A stretch of 64,000 bases of DNA from Marsupella aquatica (taxonomy: Eukaryota; Marchantiophyta). The stretch lies in NCBI GenBank assembly GCA_973895155.1, contig OZ316893.1:21452001-21516000 (forward strand), written 5' to 3'. Below, piece by piece: positions 10,313-22,699 of this stretch. Within the stretch, counting starts at the first letter, position 1; every line of letters begins with the position of its first letter. The position numbers and the translations under genes were made by a program. Under the pieces are notes generated by a model. It did not search any database. It saw only the letters and a list, made by a program, of their open reading frames with translations, and was not told the origin of the DNA.

Positions 10313-12622
10313 ATGGCGGGGGAGAATGCGGATGGGAGTGGATGGGGGCGGGAGGAGGCGACAGGCTCGCCCCTGCCCGACACGCCAGGCGTAGGAGCGT
10401 CGCCGCAAGTGCGTCGAGATGAGGTAGCGGACGGGTTACCTGGATACAGTTTGGCGTCTGTGGCGTTCAGCCGGCCTCTGACGGGGACTATAACGGACGA
10501 GGATTTGCAATCGATGACCAAGCAATTCGCCATCAAGGGGTTGTTGTTCACGGTCGTCGGAGTGGTGGCCATTCTCTTCCCATTCCTCTTCGGGCTGGCT
10601 GTCGAGCAATTGCTGGCGTGGCTTCTGGTGCTCGGGGGAGGGATCACTATCGTCCAATTTCTGGTGGTTTGTGGGGCCCCAGGGACCACCTCGGTCTTGC
10701 TGCTCGGCGCCCTCCACTTCGCCGTAGGCTTGTGGCTGCTCCTCCGGCCCATCGAGGGCCTTCAGGCCCTCACTCTCGTCCTCACCGGATGGTTCCTTGT
10801 CCATGTTAGCATCTTTCTCTTTTCCTTTTCCGTTACGCTCTGAAGCACTGTTTTCATTGTCTTTGTCAAATCTGAAATATCTATGACGTTTGGATGCCAA
10901 TGTCGGGTTGGAAAGTTGGAATGCAGCCTGAAAAGGCAGTCCAAGGATGAGTCTTCTTGATGTGTCCATGGTTCGCTGTCTGTTCCGTTTCTCTCTATGC
11001 ATGGTCTGGATCCTTTGTTCCTCACCTTCAAGATATTTTTCTGCTCTGCTATTTCCCAAACGGGTCTAGCCGACCCAATTCTGCGGAGCATCAAAAGTAT
11101 TGATTTTAAGTGCTGTGAGCGAATCCTTTCTCCGATAGTTGTAGTCTATGATCATTGTGGGTTTCTTCTTGGATTTGTTTCTTTCAAGAAGTGTTCCATT
11201 CCAGTAGATCTGATGAGTGTAAACTATATCTTTTTTGTGATCTCCAAACATATCTATATCAAAGGAGGAGTATTCATTATAACTTCAAATTTTATAATTT
11301 TTTTTAATCGTTGCTTAAACTCAATGCGATGAAGGACTGAATGCAGTGAACGACTTGAAGTCCAGCAATTTCCAATGTCTTAGAGACAGAATATACATGA
11401 ACCAATGCAATAAGTCGGAGAGATAAAAGAAAACGAAGCATCCAATAGAAATCCTGGGATTAAAACTCAATAGTCCTTTTCGAAGCGATGTATAGGTCTG
11501 CTCTCTCTCTTCGGCAAATTTCCTTATGGATCTGGAAACGCAGAGGTGGTCCTCATAGGCAAAGTAGTCACTGACATTTAAAATACTTTGTGAAGATTTG
11601 TGCGCGGGGCTTCGGTTTACGTGTTACTTCTTCTACAAGTTGCTTTCATTCGAACTCCTGGAAATCGAGGTCGCACACCATTGTGACCAGCTTGGACAAC
11701 AGTCAAGAGAGAAATGAGATAATAAGTCTAAAAAATGGTTCAATGTGGAAGGAACGGTTTTGTTAAGTCGTACGAGGGATCCTATCGTGGACCTAGCAAA
11801 GGAATTACGATGAAGCTCTGGCTTGATTTTGTAAGGCATCCTAATCTCACTACCCGTGGACTTCCCATGTGGATCTATCATCATTTGTAGCTGTGAATGG
11901 ATGTTGGCCATTCCTGCCTCATGTATATTGTAGGCAGAATCTTATTTCCTACGGTTGACAGAATTGTCTTTGTGGACTGGTAACTTGCGCAGGGTTTTCT
12001 GAAACTGTTGCTGGCTTTTCAATTACGTGATGTATCAAGCTGGCCGGCAGTGTTGGTCAGCGGACTCATTTCGATCGGACTGGGTGTTTTCATCGCATGG
12101 CTTACTCCAACCTATGGGCTCCTGCTGCTGGGCATCATCTTTGGTGCCGACCTTCTGTCGACTGGGATCTCTATGCTTATGATTTCTCTGGTGGCTTGCG
12201 TTGGCAGAGGTTCAAATCTGATCGTAATCCCCGTGCCAGTCGTTTACAATCCCACGAGCTGATGTGCCCATGCAATTTTGGTTCTGCTTCTAGTTGCTAA
12301 CCTTTGGCGTAGATTTCTTTCCAGTTTAAACCCTTCTTTTAAAGAATGGCTGCTAGAATGTTTATGTCCCTACAGAATACCGTTACATTGACGGTTTTGC
12401 ATTTTGAGAAAGGTTTGGTCAGTCATAAAGTGTATGTGTAGAGACTACTCCGGTTTATAGCTCTATCCTTGGTAAATATGTGAACTTTTTGGCCATTATT
12501 TCAATTTCTCATATCTTATGGAATGCCCAGGTCGTTCCTCTATAATGGATGCCGAGCACGCCCGGGAGCCTTTACTGCATCCCAACGGTAGCGGACCCCC
12601 AGCTGCAGCAGCATCTGCTTGA
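10313..12622 (+). CDS. HdeD/DUF308-type six-helix membrane protein (three exons)
   Basis: Exon 1 is 10313-10804, exon 2 is 11993-12209 and exon 3 is 12531-12622, giving 266 aa. The exon 1/2 junction is phase 0 (CAT then GT; AG then GGT) and joins GWFLVH to GFLKLLLAF, completing a helix. The exon 2/3 junction is phase 1. The ~70-residue soluble N-terminus is followed by six predicted helices: four in exon 1 and its junction, two in exon 2 (WPAVLVSGLISIGLGVFIAW and YGLLLLGIIFGADLLSTGIS). That count and the Gly-rich helices match the HdeD/DUF308 family, acid-resistance-associated membrane proteins in bacteria; the plant role is unknown. Exon 3 adds a short tail with AREPLL. If the weak donor at 12210 is not used, exon 2 reads on to a stop at 12260-12262 instead. 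The ATG is the first in frame. Confidence 0.8.
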
Positions 12623-13900
12623 GGTTTTTGAGAGTTTTCACTGGATTTCCCTTCATGACAAATTGCACCTTCAGCGAAGGGCGTGAGCCACATCTGAACG
12701 AGGAAGATGTAATCTTGAATTACAGGTCAGGGTTTAGGCAGCAGTATTCTAGCAATCTGGGATTCTTTAGTTGATTGGACGTTGATTCCCAATACAAAAA
12801 CTTTCCAGGCTCTGAAGTACATATGTTGATAGTCAATGCTGTAAATATTTTGAGGCTAACACCATAGCTTTGTTGTATGAAACACCAAACTGATGCAAAT
12901 CTGATTTCGATGTTATCAGACTCTTTGCTAGAGCACAAACTGAAGATTGAAGATCACAGAGGAAACTCTATTTGTAGAAAATTATCACCAAGAGCTGTCT
13001 GCTTCAGCTGGTCTGGATCGTCCCTAGTCAGTAGTGTGGCTTAATCTCTCAAATGACAATGGTTGAATCAGGGATCTCCCATGACGCTTTGAATTTTGCC
13101 ATGGACAAAAACGACGCCTGTACAACCAGTGAGATCATGTTAGACTCACCTGCAATATGTGACTTGATCGTTTGAATGAGTTCGTTTACATCTTTCGTCG
13201 CGAATCGGCTTGTTCGCAGTTCTAATCTGAAGTGGTTTATTTGCGTTTTCCATCTTGATTGTTTTGATCATGGCCATCTTTGAGTGGGTGTTCGCATTTC
13301 TCACCTTGATTGACTTCATTTGCGTCTCTTTGAGAAGTTTCGTGCAACATAGTTGCTTCCAGAGAGGCAGAATATTTCGTGCGAGATAGTTGCCACATAG
13401 CATCATGTACTGAAGGAATTTTCTGAGACCAAAGCATTCATGCTACTCTTGGAAGGGAAATAAGCGGAACTCCAAGATATTCCAAACTGGGAACTCTGTA
13501 TTCCCCACTAATGCTATTATAAATGTGAAGAAAAGTTACTCGAAGCCCTTTCTCGCGTTGTTAATGGATTCCGTACAAGGCCATTAAGCGGTGTCCCTGC
13601 AGCAGTATGGATTGCCAACAGAACTAAACAATGCATACTAAAAGATGGATCTACTTCTCGGTTCCTAAACCTCCTCATTGGGTATCACCTCAAAGTACTG
13701 GGGCAGTAGTTTTAGGTATTGTCACCCCAACAAGACAGAACGATTGTCTGTCCTAATTCTGTTTGACGGACATCAACCACTGGGCCTCGGGTAGAAAATG
13801 TGCTGATGCATCGATACGGGAGTGTCCCACGAGATCCTCATGGAAGATATCCCAAGTCTTTACCACCTAGAGTGGCAACGAACTACTAAAATTGTACCAG
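12623..13900. other. No gene seen
   Basis: Presumed 3' flank of the HdeD-like gene. Short open frames exist on both strands but show no recognisable domain. Confidence 0.5.
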
Positions 13901-13902
13901 GT

Positions 13903-14178
13903 TTGCTCACATTAGGCTGAACAAAGTGAAAAAGAACCAAAAAATGAAGTAAACACAAAAAAACAAATCATGTTCTCCTCATCTTTTTCGTCTGCTTACG
14001 TTAGACTGAACAAAGTGAAAAAGAACCAAAAAATGAAGTAAACACAAAAAAAAACAAATCATTAAATGTTCTCCTCATCTCTTTCCTCTGCCTAGGTAAG
14101 CCACCATGATCCCTCTTTCCTCTGCCTACGTAAGCCACCATGATCTTGCCTACGTAAGCCATCATGATCTTGCCTGAA
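13903..14178. repeat. Two nested tandem repeats
   Basis: A ~96-bp unit containing AACAAAGTGAAAAAGAACC occurs twice (about 13918 and 14008). It is followed by about three copies of a shorter unit with CTACGTAAGCCACCATGATC (about 14089-14175). Both lie immediately 5' of the LTR element. Confidence 0.85.
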
Positions 14179-14255
14179 TACAATATTGCATACAATACAT
14201 TGGATTTTGTTTTTGTTCTCTTTAGAACAAGGGAAATTGTATAGAAATACAATAT

Positions 14256-14393
14256 TGTTATACCCTAACTAGACTCCATGGTTACCTTAACCATAGTTAC
14301 CGTATAGGATAACTCGGACGGAGACTATATATAGAGATGCACCCATCATTCTATACAGAGGAACATTATCATTTCCCGCATCATTCCTCAACA
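14256..14393 (+). repeat. 5' LTR of the 3.7-kb element
   Basis: Starts TG and ends CA. It contains TATATATA at 14326-14333, a likely TATA box, and the inverted motif TGGTTACCTTAACCA. The bases after it (CGTTATCACCACGAC) should contain the primer-binding site; I cannot assign the tRNA with certainty. Confidence 0.93.
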
Positions 14394-15699
14394 CGTTATC
14401 ACCACGACTCTAGACCAGCTGAGCTTGATCATGATTTTTTTTTAGGAATTTCCCTATGGCTATGATGAATGAATGTGTTCTCTTAAGGATTTCCAAGTTA
14501 TGGAGGAGAATTGAATTGGGAGTGAGAAGACTAGTAGTTTGAACCACCAAGAGAACATGAGTCACGTTGAAGCAACGACAGGATGTAGCATTGTGGTCGC
14601 GCCGAGAGCAAGCTTATGAAGGCTGTGATATGATCAAAAGAAATTTTGTTTTGAAGGGTGATTCTGAAGATCGTGTGGGAAAGCAGTATTCAAGACAATG
14701 ATTTGAGTCAAGTGGAAAGCTATGGCTGAGGCAAGAGAGATCGAGTTCAGCCGCGCTGCTTCCTTCTACCCAACCAGGCCAGATCAACCTAAATCACTCG
14801 AGGCGATGAGTTGACAACCTTAACAAGAGGCAGAAAGAGAAGAGCAGAGACCGGAAGCCAATCAGAGACAGCCTTGAATGAAGCCGGGTGGATCGAGAGC
14901 AAATCAGGACCCGATCGGGATCATAAGAAAATCTTTCAAAACCCTAACCTCATAAGGGACGAACGTAGGCGCCTTCTCTTCACCTGAATTTCACAATGTT
15001 TCTCAACCGCTGACAGTTTCTTGTTGGTCGATCTGCGAGCCATAAAGGATGAAAGGAAATGCCCATTACACACGATCGAGTGAAGTACAGGCATTACAAG
15101 AGCCCAAACATGGATGTTGAATTGGTCGTTTGCTGATTCAATGAAGATTTCAATAAGAGCCATTTGATACAGTCGTATCAAATTGGAGAAGATAGAAGCA
15201 AATGTCGTGGAGGAAGAACATCTTGGCTTTGGTTGTGAACGTACGGGAGATGGCATCCAGCGAAAGAAACAAGTCATCGTTGTGGGGTCTAGATTTGATA
15301 GCATTTTCTGAATCCTAAATATGGAATGTTGTGCTTGTCCAAGAATGAGCCTGAGAATCTGATCGCAATCAAAGAATGAGCCAAAGCGACAAGTGAGATT
15401 TCAAGAGACACACATGAGTGACTTAAACATGCAACATTCGATCTCAAAATCCTCGAGAAAAACTCGAACACCAGATAAGTGCAACCCTCATTAAATGCAC
15501 AGTATAGTAAAGAGTTTCTGAAATACAAATGCTTGGGTGCACTTATCCAAAGACAAGAGAATCCCATGTGTTTCAGTGCAAAATCTTCATTTTTGAAAAA
15601 CTATCCATATATGCACATATTAACAAAGAAAATCTTGTTGACAACGGATGTTTTGCACTTATGGATAAACAAATGAAATGGAAAATGATAAGTGCACAT

Positions 15700-16265
15700 T
15701 GCAAATTTACACAGCAATTTACACAGTTTACACATGTAAACACATCAACTGGTTTAGGGAAATTACATGTCACTTGTTGAATTTGCATACATTAACATGC
15801 CTTACATGTGCAACACATGCTTTACATGCATTTGACATATTTACATGTCATACCACCCTTACTTGACTTTGCACATTGGAAATAATGGTTTTATACCAAA
15901 TATCTCTACTTTCCATTTACAAAGTGGTTGTTACACCCATTTCAATCACAAAATGGTTTTTACATCATTTTACACCCCTAGTTTACACCTAATGATACCA
16001 TTCTAGATTATACCTCATGACACCAGTTTACACTGGTGTATGTCTTACCATTGTATAATCCCATGCTTTACATTGGGTTTATACTTGTTTACACTGGTTA
16101 CACCTGATTACACCTGCTTATAGCATTTACACTGGTTTACACCAATTTACACCATCAGGGGGAGTAAACTTTGGTCCATACACTTTTTGGTGTGTAAATT
16201 GACCATTTACAACTTTTACACCAATTGACATGGGTTTACACCCATTTACACCCTACATTAGGGCA
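15700..16265 (+). repeat. TTTACAC-rich degenerate short-motif region
   Basis: Within the LTR element, TTTACAC and near variants (TTACACC, TTTACATG) recur at irregular 8-30 base spacing over ~550 bases, most densely at 16080-16265. A second purine-rich run, CAGGGGGAGTAAAC, sits at about 16157. No coding potential. Confidence 0.75.
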
Positions 16266-17830
16266 ATATCTTACTTAAGGGCCTTATCCTCATGGTCTTT
16301 ACACCATAAACAACTCCAACGAGAGCTTTTATAGCCATCGTTCGGTGGGATGATAGTTTTTAAGTACGGAACTAATACCATACCTTTAACCATGCTCTAT
16401 GACCTAGTTTTTGAGGTATTTTGGTAAGGTATAGATTTTCTGAGATCCAGTGATCGATGGCAGATATGTTTCTCACGAAAGATCCAGAATAATCTAAGGT
16501 ACAGTACTTCAGGTTAGTTCCATGACCTTAGTTTCTGGCCATATCCAAAAGCGGATAATCAATAACCCTTTAGGGGTTTAACTGCGAATATCTAGAAACC
16601 CAAAGAAAACTCAAATCAGAATGAGTAATGAGGGGTTAATATGGACAAACCCCATAACTTTGTCCGGTCCAACTTAATTCTAGCTTTCAACTATAATATA
16701 TGCATAAAATGCATATTTAGGGGGAGAAAGTTTATTTTCTCAAACCCCAATCACACTTGATTTACCCACTACGAGTACATTTTGGTACTTGGTCATTAAG
16801 TGGGATCTTTTGACTATCACTAGCTCTAAACTATTTTTATATGGAGTTGTTTGACGTTTATGAATATCACTTTACCTCCGCAAGATAGCGAATCATTTTG
16901 AGCTAGCATTTCTCTGTGCTATGACACACATGGACGTTCGACTGGATGTTTGGATTCGACAGGGTTATTTGTGAAGTTATATTGACTTGACACTTTTTGT
17001 CAAAATATGAAAACTGCAGACGTGCAGGACAGACGTGCCATATTATACACACACCCGTTGGTGTTGTGAATGCACACCCTTTGGTGCTGCAGATTATTTT
17101 TCACATAAAAACTATTTGATACTACATGTTTTTGAAATCTAAGATTGAGAGATTTCTTTGTGTGTCGACTACACACGCTTGCGAATTGTGCATTTTGCAC
17201 AAGAACCCTCTATTTAAGAATCTAATTAGGAGTCCTTGAACTCTAAGGGAGAGTTTCGATATTTGAGTTTTACGAGAATAATATATTCCTCGAAACCTTG
17301 TTTTGAAGGGGAGATCATATTTTTTGGACTTTTTACATCCCATACTTTACGCACTGAGTTGCACGAGATGACATTATTTATTATTATACTTTACACTTTG
17401 CGCAGATGAGCCAGGGACAAGTGATTTTATGATAATAACTTAATTACTAATCATTTTTTCATATATGTTTTAATTTGTATTCGATGCGAGGATGTATGTG
17501 CGGATGTATGCGCGATGGTGAGCGATTTGGAGACATGTCGCATTGTTGTTGAGTCGTTGAGCATATGACAACTTGTTCATTTTGACGGAGTGGAGTTGTT
17601 ACTGTTAACTCCACATACCACCGGATTCACTTGAGGACCGACAGGGCTGTACTCTTTTTCCTTTAGAGCCGAGATATATATTTTTTCTCTGTTACCCTGA
17701 TAGAGTTTTTTAGAGCTGTTAAAGGTTTTAACGAGGCAGTACCTTCCTCATTTGTACTCAAATCATGTCATGTTTATAAGCATGATAATCTAGTTAGAAG
17801 ACTTTTTGTCTACATAGTTATCACTATATA

Positions 17831-17842
17831 GCCAAGGGGGAG
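17831..17842 (+). other. Polypurine tract of the 3.7-kb element
   Basis: GCCAAGGGGGAG directly precedes the TG of the 3' LTR, as required for plus-strand priming. Confidence 0.85.
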
Positions 17843-17980
17843 TGTTATACCCTACTAGACTCCATGGTTACCTTAACCATAGTTACCGTATAGGATAACT
17901 CGGACGGAGACTATATATAGAGATGCACCCATTCATTCTATAGAGAGAAACATTATCATTTACCGCATCATTCCTCAACA
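17843..17980 (+). repeat. 3' LTR of the 3.7-kb element
   Basis: Near-identical to 14256-14393, with the same TATATATA at 17912-17919. It is followed by the AATAT target duplication. Confidence 0.93.
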
Positions 17981-17995
17981 AATATTGCAGTCCAG

Positions 17996-18155
17996 GATTG
18001 CAGTCAGTATATATTTTTGACAAAAGTATAGACAGTCGGTATATGTATCTTTGACAAAAGTATATTGGGGGCTTTTTTGGGACCCATCACATAGTCGGTA
18101 TATATTTTTGACAAAAGTATCTTGGGGGCTTTTTTTGGGACCCATCACATAGCTG
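17996..18155. repeat. ~73-bp tandem repeat, about two and a half copies
   Basis: Units share GTCGGTATATATTTTTGAC, then AAAAGTAT, then TTGGGGGCTTTTTTGGGACC and CATCACATAG. Just downstream of the LTR element. Confidence 0.85.
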
Positions 18156-19499
18156 AACATAGTTCAGCCAATCACTGTTCGTCATGTCCGGGGCTTGGAT
18201 TCTTAGTTTTTAGGGCAAGCTTATATGGCCTACTTACCTCCAACAAGGGCTAGTGTACTTTGCCCCTCGTCCCATCCTTGTAGAATACATCTCAGAAAGG
18301 AGAACAGTTCCATACCATACACAGTCTTGTACGATACACTCGCCTTACGGTACAAGGATGGGAACTCGGCTGGGGATGGCCCTAGTCGCTCTCACATTCC
18401 CTTTTCTGTCGATGACGATCATGTTGGGTGAATTGCCACCAGAGGTGTTAAGACGTGATATGGGTACTGCTTCACAATACCAGATAACCTGCGTCGAGTG
18501 GTTTTGCAAAACCGCCTAGCAAACTCTCCAAGACTTTCATAACTAAACTACAAATGGGACTCCTAAGCTCATGGCCACCACCCTGAGCGACATCAACGAC
18601 GTTGTTCTCAGTGTTCCGAATCACTGTTGAAATGAACCGATGAAGCCAATCAACGTCTACATGGCGTCAGTGGTAACATAGGTACGAGTAGTCTAGCAAC
18701 CAGTGAGACGGGTCATATTGCTTCACACAAAGGAGTCAGCAAGTAGCACGGGTTTTCAATATCCTGCCCTCCTGACCCTTCTACTGAAGAATTTGAGAAA
18801 ACGCAAGTTTCCAATGCTATTGCCCTAACGAGCTTTGAACTCCACATCTGACAACGACTAAAAAATTCCCACCAGATCTAAGACCTCAGTGATCGTCTTC
18901 GTTCAACATGTCTCCCTGTTCAATTTTCAAGCAGCAGGACTTGCCATCTGACCTCTCCCGTTGATAGTCTACAGTGCGTAGGATATGTCTATTAGAAAGA
19001 TGTCGGGCACACTTCGTTTGAAATCTCGCGGAGAAGGACCAATTTTACTAAAAACGGCCAAACAGAGTACAATGGAGTGAAAGCCAAAGAAGCCCAGGGA
19101 GGACAAACACAAAACTCAAACGAAGTAACCCTGAATACAAATCTTTAGATCTGAGGACTACGCTTTGACAGTAACAGTTAATAAAATAGACCCACCAGTG
19201 GGGACGCTCAGAAGCTATTTAAGTAACAAGTTCAATCCTTCTGGTTAGTTATGCCACATCTCTGCACAGATTCTGCCACTAACTACTCCGGACAGTCTCT
19301 TCTCTTCTCATCTACAAGTCCCATTCTGAATTTAACAGTGGTGTCCTAAATACTACCTCCGTCCCGGCTTTACCCATCCTGTTTCTAAAATTGAATTTCA
19401 CACTATACGATAATTGCCACATTGGTTAAGGGCAAGGAAGGGAACTGGACACTAAAGTTTGACTTCACCGTTGTAAAGCCTCTCAAAGATGTCGCTCCA
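18156..19499. other. No gene seen
   Basis: 3' flank of the minus-strand SRPBCC gene. Short open frames only, none with a recognisable motif. Confidence 0.5.
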
Positions 19500-20917
19500 C
19501 TAAGTCGAAATCTGTTTTTGAAACTGTACAAGTCTTTTGGGTGTCTTCCTTTTGGTCAGGGGTGGCCTCCACTTTGCTTTGCTTTCTCGATCACTTCCAT
19601 CATCGTTCTTAAGAAGCCTCGACTTCCTCCTGCGCTGCTCTGGCGAAAGCTCTCGTTCTTCGTCGTCAGCTGCGCCAATCAACAGTTGTTGGCGGGCTTG
19701 CAATCTCAATTTCAATCGCTTTGTCATGTTGACCGGTACAGCTTTGTTGACTACAATTGGACGATCTACTCTGTTCATGGTGAGATATCTCTCCTTAATC
19801 ATATCCGTGACGATCATGTATGATTTTCTTGTGCCCTCGGCGGTTGGACACAACCCGGAGGGTGGGCTATGCAGGGACCGATGCTCGGACTCCAAACGCC
19901 AGACAACCACACTTGATTTGTCTCCAAGGATGGCATCAGGAAGCACCTGAACGTAAATCATGTAGACTTGGTACCATATATGGTATTGTCCTCCCACGCG
20001 TCGCACCACATACAATTTTGAGTCATCGTCGCGGACCTCTACTTTGTTTATCAGGTACTTATCGTCGCCTGGTTTCACCCCTGTAAACCCAAAAGATAGA
20101 TTAAAATCTTGACATCATGCTCACCACTTCCTGCACGATTTGATTTCCGGTTCCCTACTCCTACTTATTAGCTTCAACTTGAAGTCCGAAACTCCACACC
20201 CTCAGTCACTACAACAATGTTTAATAGGCACAGACGCTGCTAATCTCGTTGGATGAATGGCATCACTTCCATGTATTCCAAAGTATAATTGCAATCAATG
20301 GAATTAACCACCCCGTTGGGAAGTCTCTAGGATATTAATGCCTGAAATGCAGCTATGTTAGTCTGTGACGTTAACATGCACGCCGGAGCCGGAGCTTTGC
20401 TTCTGCTTAAGCAATTGTAAACGGGACTGACGGATTACGAGATTGCTTGCAAAGTATTGATACCTAAAATCGTTCACTAATTTACTCATTCATCCATCAT
20501 GATTGGCATGACCAGTGCGGATATGAACTCACAAGTGGGGGCGTAGTTCGCGACGTAGAGGCTCCCAGTGCCTCCCTCGCCTTCAAGGTGATGGAAACTC
20601 TCAATGATCCCGGGAACCAGAGAAGCCAGAGCTCTTTGGTCTCGAAAAAACGACCACACTGCTTCTACCGGCACACCACGTACCTCCTTCACAAACTGCT
20701 GGAACTGCGTCCCAACCTTCTTATAAGCACTCGTACCCGCCGGTCCGCTCTTGAAACGATCTATCTGTGTATTCTGCTTTTGCTTTGCCTTCCGCGTCGA
20801 ACACTCAATCTCAGCGGAACCGACAGATTCGACCAACGACCCCGTCTCCGAGTACCCCACGAACTCAGACGAGAACTCCGAGATGGAATCATCGCATGGT
20901 GAGGCCTTTTCCTCCAT
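19500..20917 (-). CDS. SRPBCC (Bet v 1/START-like fold) protein with a basic C-terminal tail, two exons
   Basis: Exon 1 is 20917-20533 and exon 2 is 20080-19500, giving 321 aa. The donor is a perfect GTGAGT, the acceptor is TTTACAG, and the phase-1 junction makes a Trp codon. The ATG at 20917 is the first in frame; the open frame further upstream lacks a Met. Residues ~1-70 are polar and Ser-rich. The middle carries a ligand-binding SRPBCC pattern: VPVEAVWSFFRD, LVPGIIESFHHLEGEGGTGSL, then after the intron PGDDKYLINKVEVRD, YVVRRVGGQY and SSVVVWRLESE. The last ~70 residues are Lys/Arg-rich (RRRKSRLLK, PPLTKRKTPKR), resembling a nuclear-localisation tail. Bet v 1-type proteins bind hydrophobic ligands; the ligand here is unknown. 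The family call rests on pattern, not on a catalytic motif. Confidence 0.72.
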
Positions 20918-21399
20918 GACTGAATCACGCGACCAACCAAACCGCAAGATCCTGATGAACGGTTTGCCAATTCTCTCCCTTTTCGGTTCTCTACAGCGAG
21001 AAGTACGCTTTGCTGGTCCGAATACTTGCACATGTACAAGACGGATGCGATGGAGAGTATGTTCGTCCTTCGCAGTGACAACTTCTTCCAGACAGGCCAG
21101 TCCAGTGACATAGTTAGTCCCTTTCAATTCCCGTCTGCACGGCTGCCGGATCTGCCATCAAAACTCAACTCCCCGCACAACCACCACCATGAACAGCTAC
21201 AATCTTTCGTAGACCTCTCGAATCATTTAAAAACTCTCTCCAGCACATCTCCCTCTACAGGCTCAATGTTCCACCTCTCTCCGACTCGACCTTCCAGTCC
21301 ACAGACTCCGTGCCCTGAAATTGCTCTAATGGGTCGGTCTTACATATCTCACATCTCTCTGACTCGACCTTCCCGACCACAAGCTCCGTTGCCCTGAAA

Positions 21400-21659
21400 T
21401 TTCTCTCTCTCTCGCGATCTTTCAGTCTACAAATTCCGTGCATGAAATTGCTCTAGGGTTTTGCTCTCTCTCTCTCTCACTCTCTCTCTCACTCTCTCTC
21501 TCAATTTCGAGCTTGAATTGCGCTAATGGGGTTCGGGACCGATCTCTCTCTCTCGACCTTCAGTCTAAAAACTCCCTGCATTGAATGGACCTGACGGATT
21601 TGGGTTCCACCTCTCTCTCTCTCGCTCTCGACCGTCAGTATACGAACTCCGCGCATGAA

Positions 21660-21701
<42 letters not shown>

Positions 21702-21725
21702 CTCTTTCTCTCTCTCCACAACTAT
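21400..21725 (-). promoter_or_regulatory. Long CT/GA microsatellites upstream of the SRPBCC gene
   Basis: CT-dinucleotide runs at about 21461-21503, 21545-21560, 21614-21630 and 21662-21715 (GA on the minus strand) lie 500-800 bases upstream of the ATG at 20917. They could be leader or promoter sequence. The runs are separated by diverged copies of a unit containing TCTCGACCTTCAGTC. Confidence 0.5.
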
Positions 21726-21729
21726 GGCG

Positions 21730-22690
21730 CATTTGGGTCTTTGCGCCTTCGCTTTTCGGACTTTGCATATTTTATATTTTATATAGATGTAAACTGTGTT
21801 TGGCTTATCTCTCTCTCTAAACTCCTGTCAAAGTGCAATCGTGTGTCATGAAATGGGTTTGGGTTACACATGTCTCAACCTCTATCACTGGACCTTTCAG
21901 TGTCACATTTCGTACCATGGCACCCCTCCAATAGGGCGTCTCAAATCCTCCAACAGTACGGAAAAGCTGCTTCCTAACCACCCCAGTGCCATCTGGGTTC
22001 GTGCAAACAAATAAATAATCGTTGAAATTGGGGACCAATAATTACTTTAAAAAGTTTGGGCTGACTAGTGAAACCTAGGAAGACTTCTTTGACGCACATT
22101 TAAAAAGAATATTTTGAGCATAAAGAATTGTGGCTCTTGGGTTTGTCTGCCTACAGTGTTTTGATGTATATAGTTAAGTAAGTGGGGTGTTTCTTAATGA
22201 GTTATTTGATCTATCTTATATGGTTGACTTGCATGCTACAATATACAGGAGGCAAACTATTGACATAAAGAAACAAACAGTTGCCCTTACTTACACTTTA
22301 AGGGTGTTTGTGGGGTTCAACATTGATTTATTTCCCCCTTTTTTTATAAACCAAAGGCAGCAGGGTGCCTGGTTATATTTGTATACTATACTATGATAAT
22401 AATAATTAATGAGATATAATCAAGTAAAAATAAGCTATTGTGACTGGAGCCTAAAGCCCTGAAACCTGAAAAACCACACAGACGACCTTAAAGTTTAGAA
22501 AGCAAAAACGGGAGACCAGTATTTTGGATTCCATTGCATACTGGAGGACAAAGGAATTAATATTTTGTGGAGGTCCTATGTTGACTGGGATACCATCGGG
22601 TGAGACAAATGATTTCCAAGTGGATTAAGATGGTGTCTCTAACCCATAACTGATTTGTTGACAACTTTAAACTTTGGATTTTAAGAGGCC
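21730..22690. other. No gene seen
   Basis: AT-rich spacer with no convincing coding frame. Confidence 0.5.
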
Positions 22691-22699
22691 CTGTTTGGG

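Larger units (their letters stand above)
14256..17980 (+). mobile_element. Non-autonomous LTR retrotransposon, 3.7 kb, complete
   Basis: Two 138-bp direct repeats start TGTTATACCCTA and end CCTCAACA. They are flanked by the 5-bp target duplication AATAT at 14251-14255 and 17981-17985. A polypurine tract GCCAAGGGGGAG abuts the 3' LTR. The LTRs differ by about three substitutions and two single-base indels. The 3.45-kb interior has no gag, protease, RT or integrase motif in any frame I could read, so it would need enzymes in trans. It is too long for a classical TRIM and slightly short for most LARDs. The short LTR and tract style are copia-like, but the superfamily is not proven. Confidence 0.93.

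Noticed and set aside
10436-11059. 207-codon minus-strand frame
   Set aside because: Antisense of the HdeD-like exon 1 plus intron; low-complexity charged product without any motif.
14936-15567. Minus-strand frames inside the 3.7-kb LTR element as genes
   Set aside because: Adjoining 122- and 92-codon frames without recognised motif; kept only as a possible captured fragment.
20918-21127. N-terminal extension of the SRPBCC protein
   Set aside because: Open frame without a Met; the first ATG is at 20917. A spliced upstream exon cannot be excluded.
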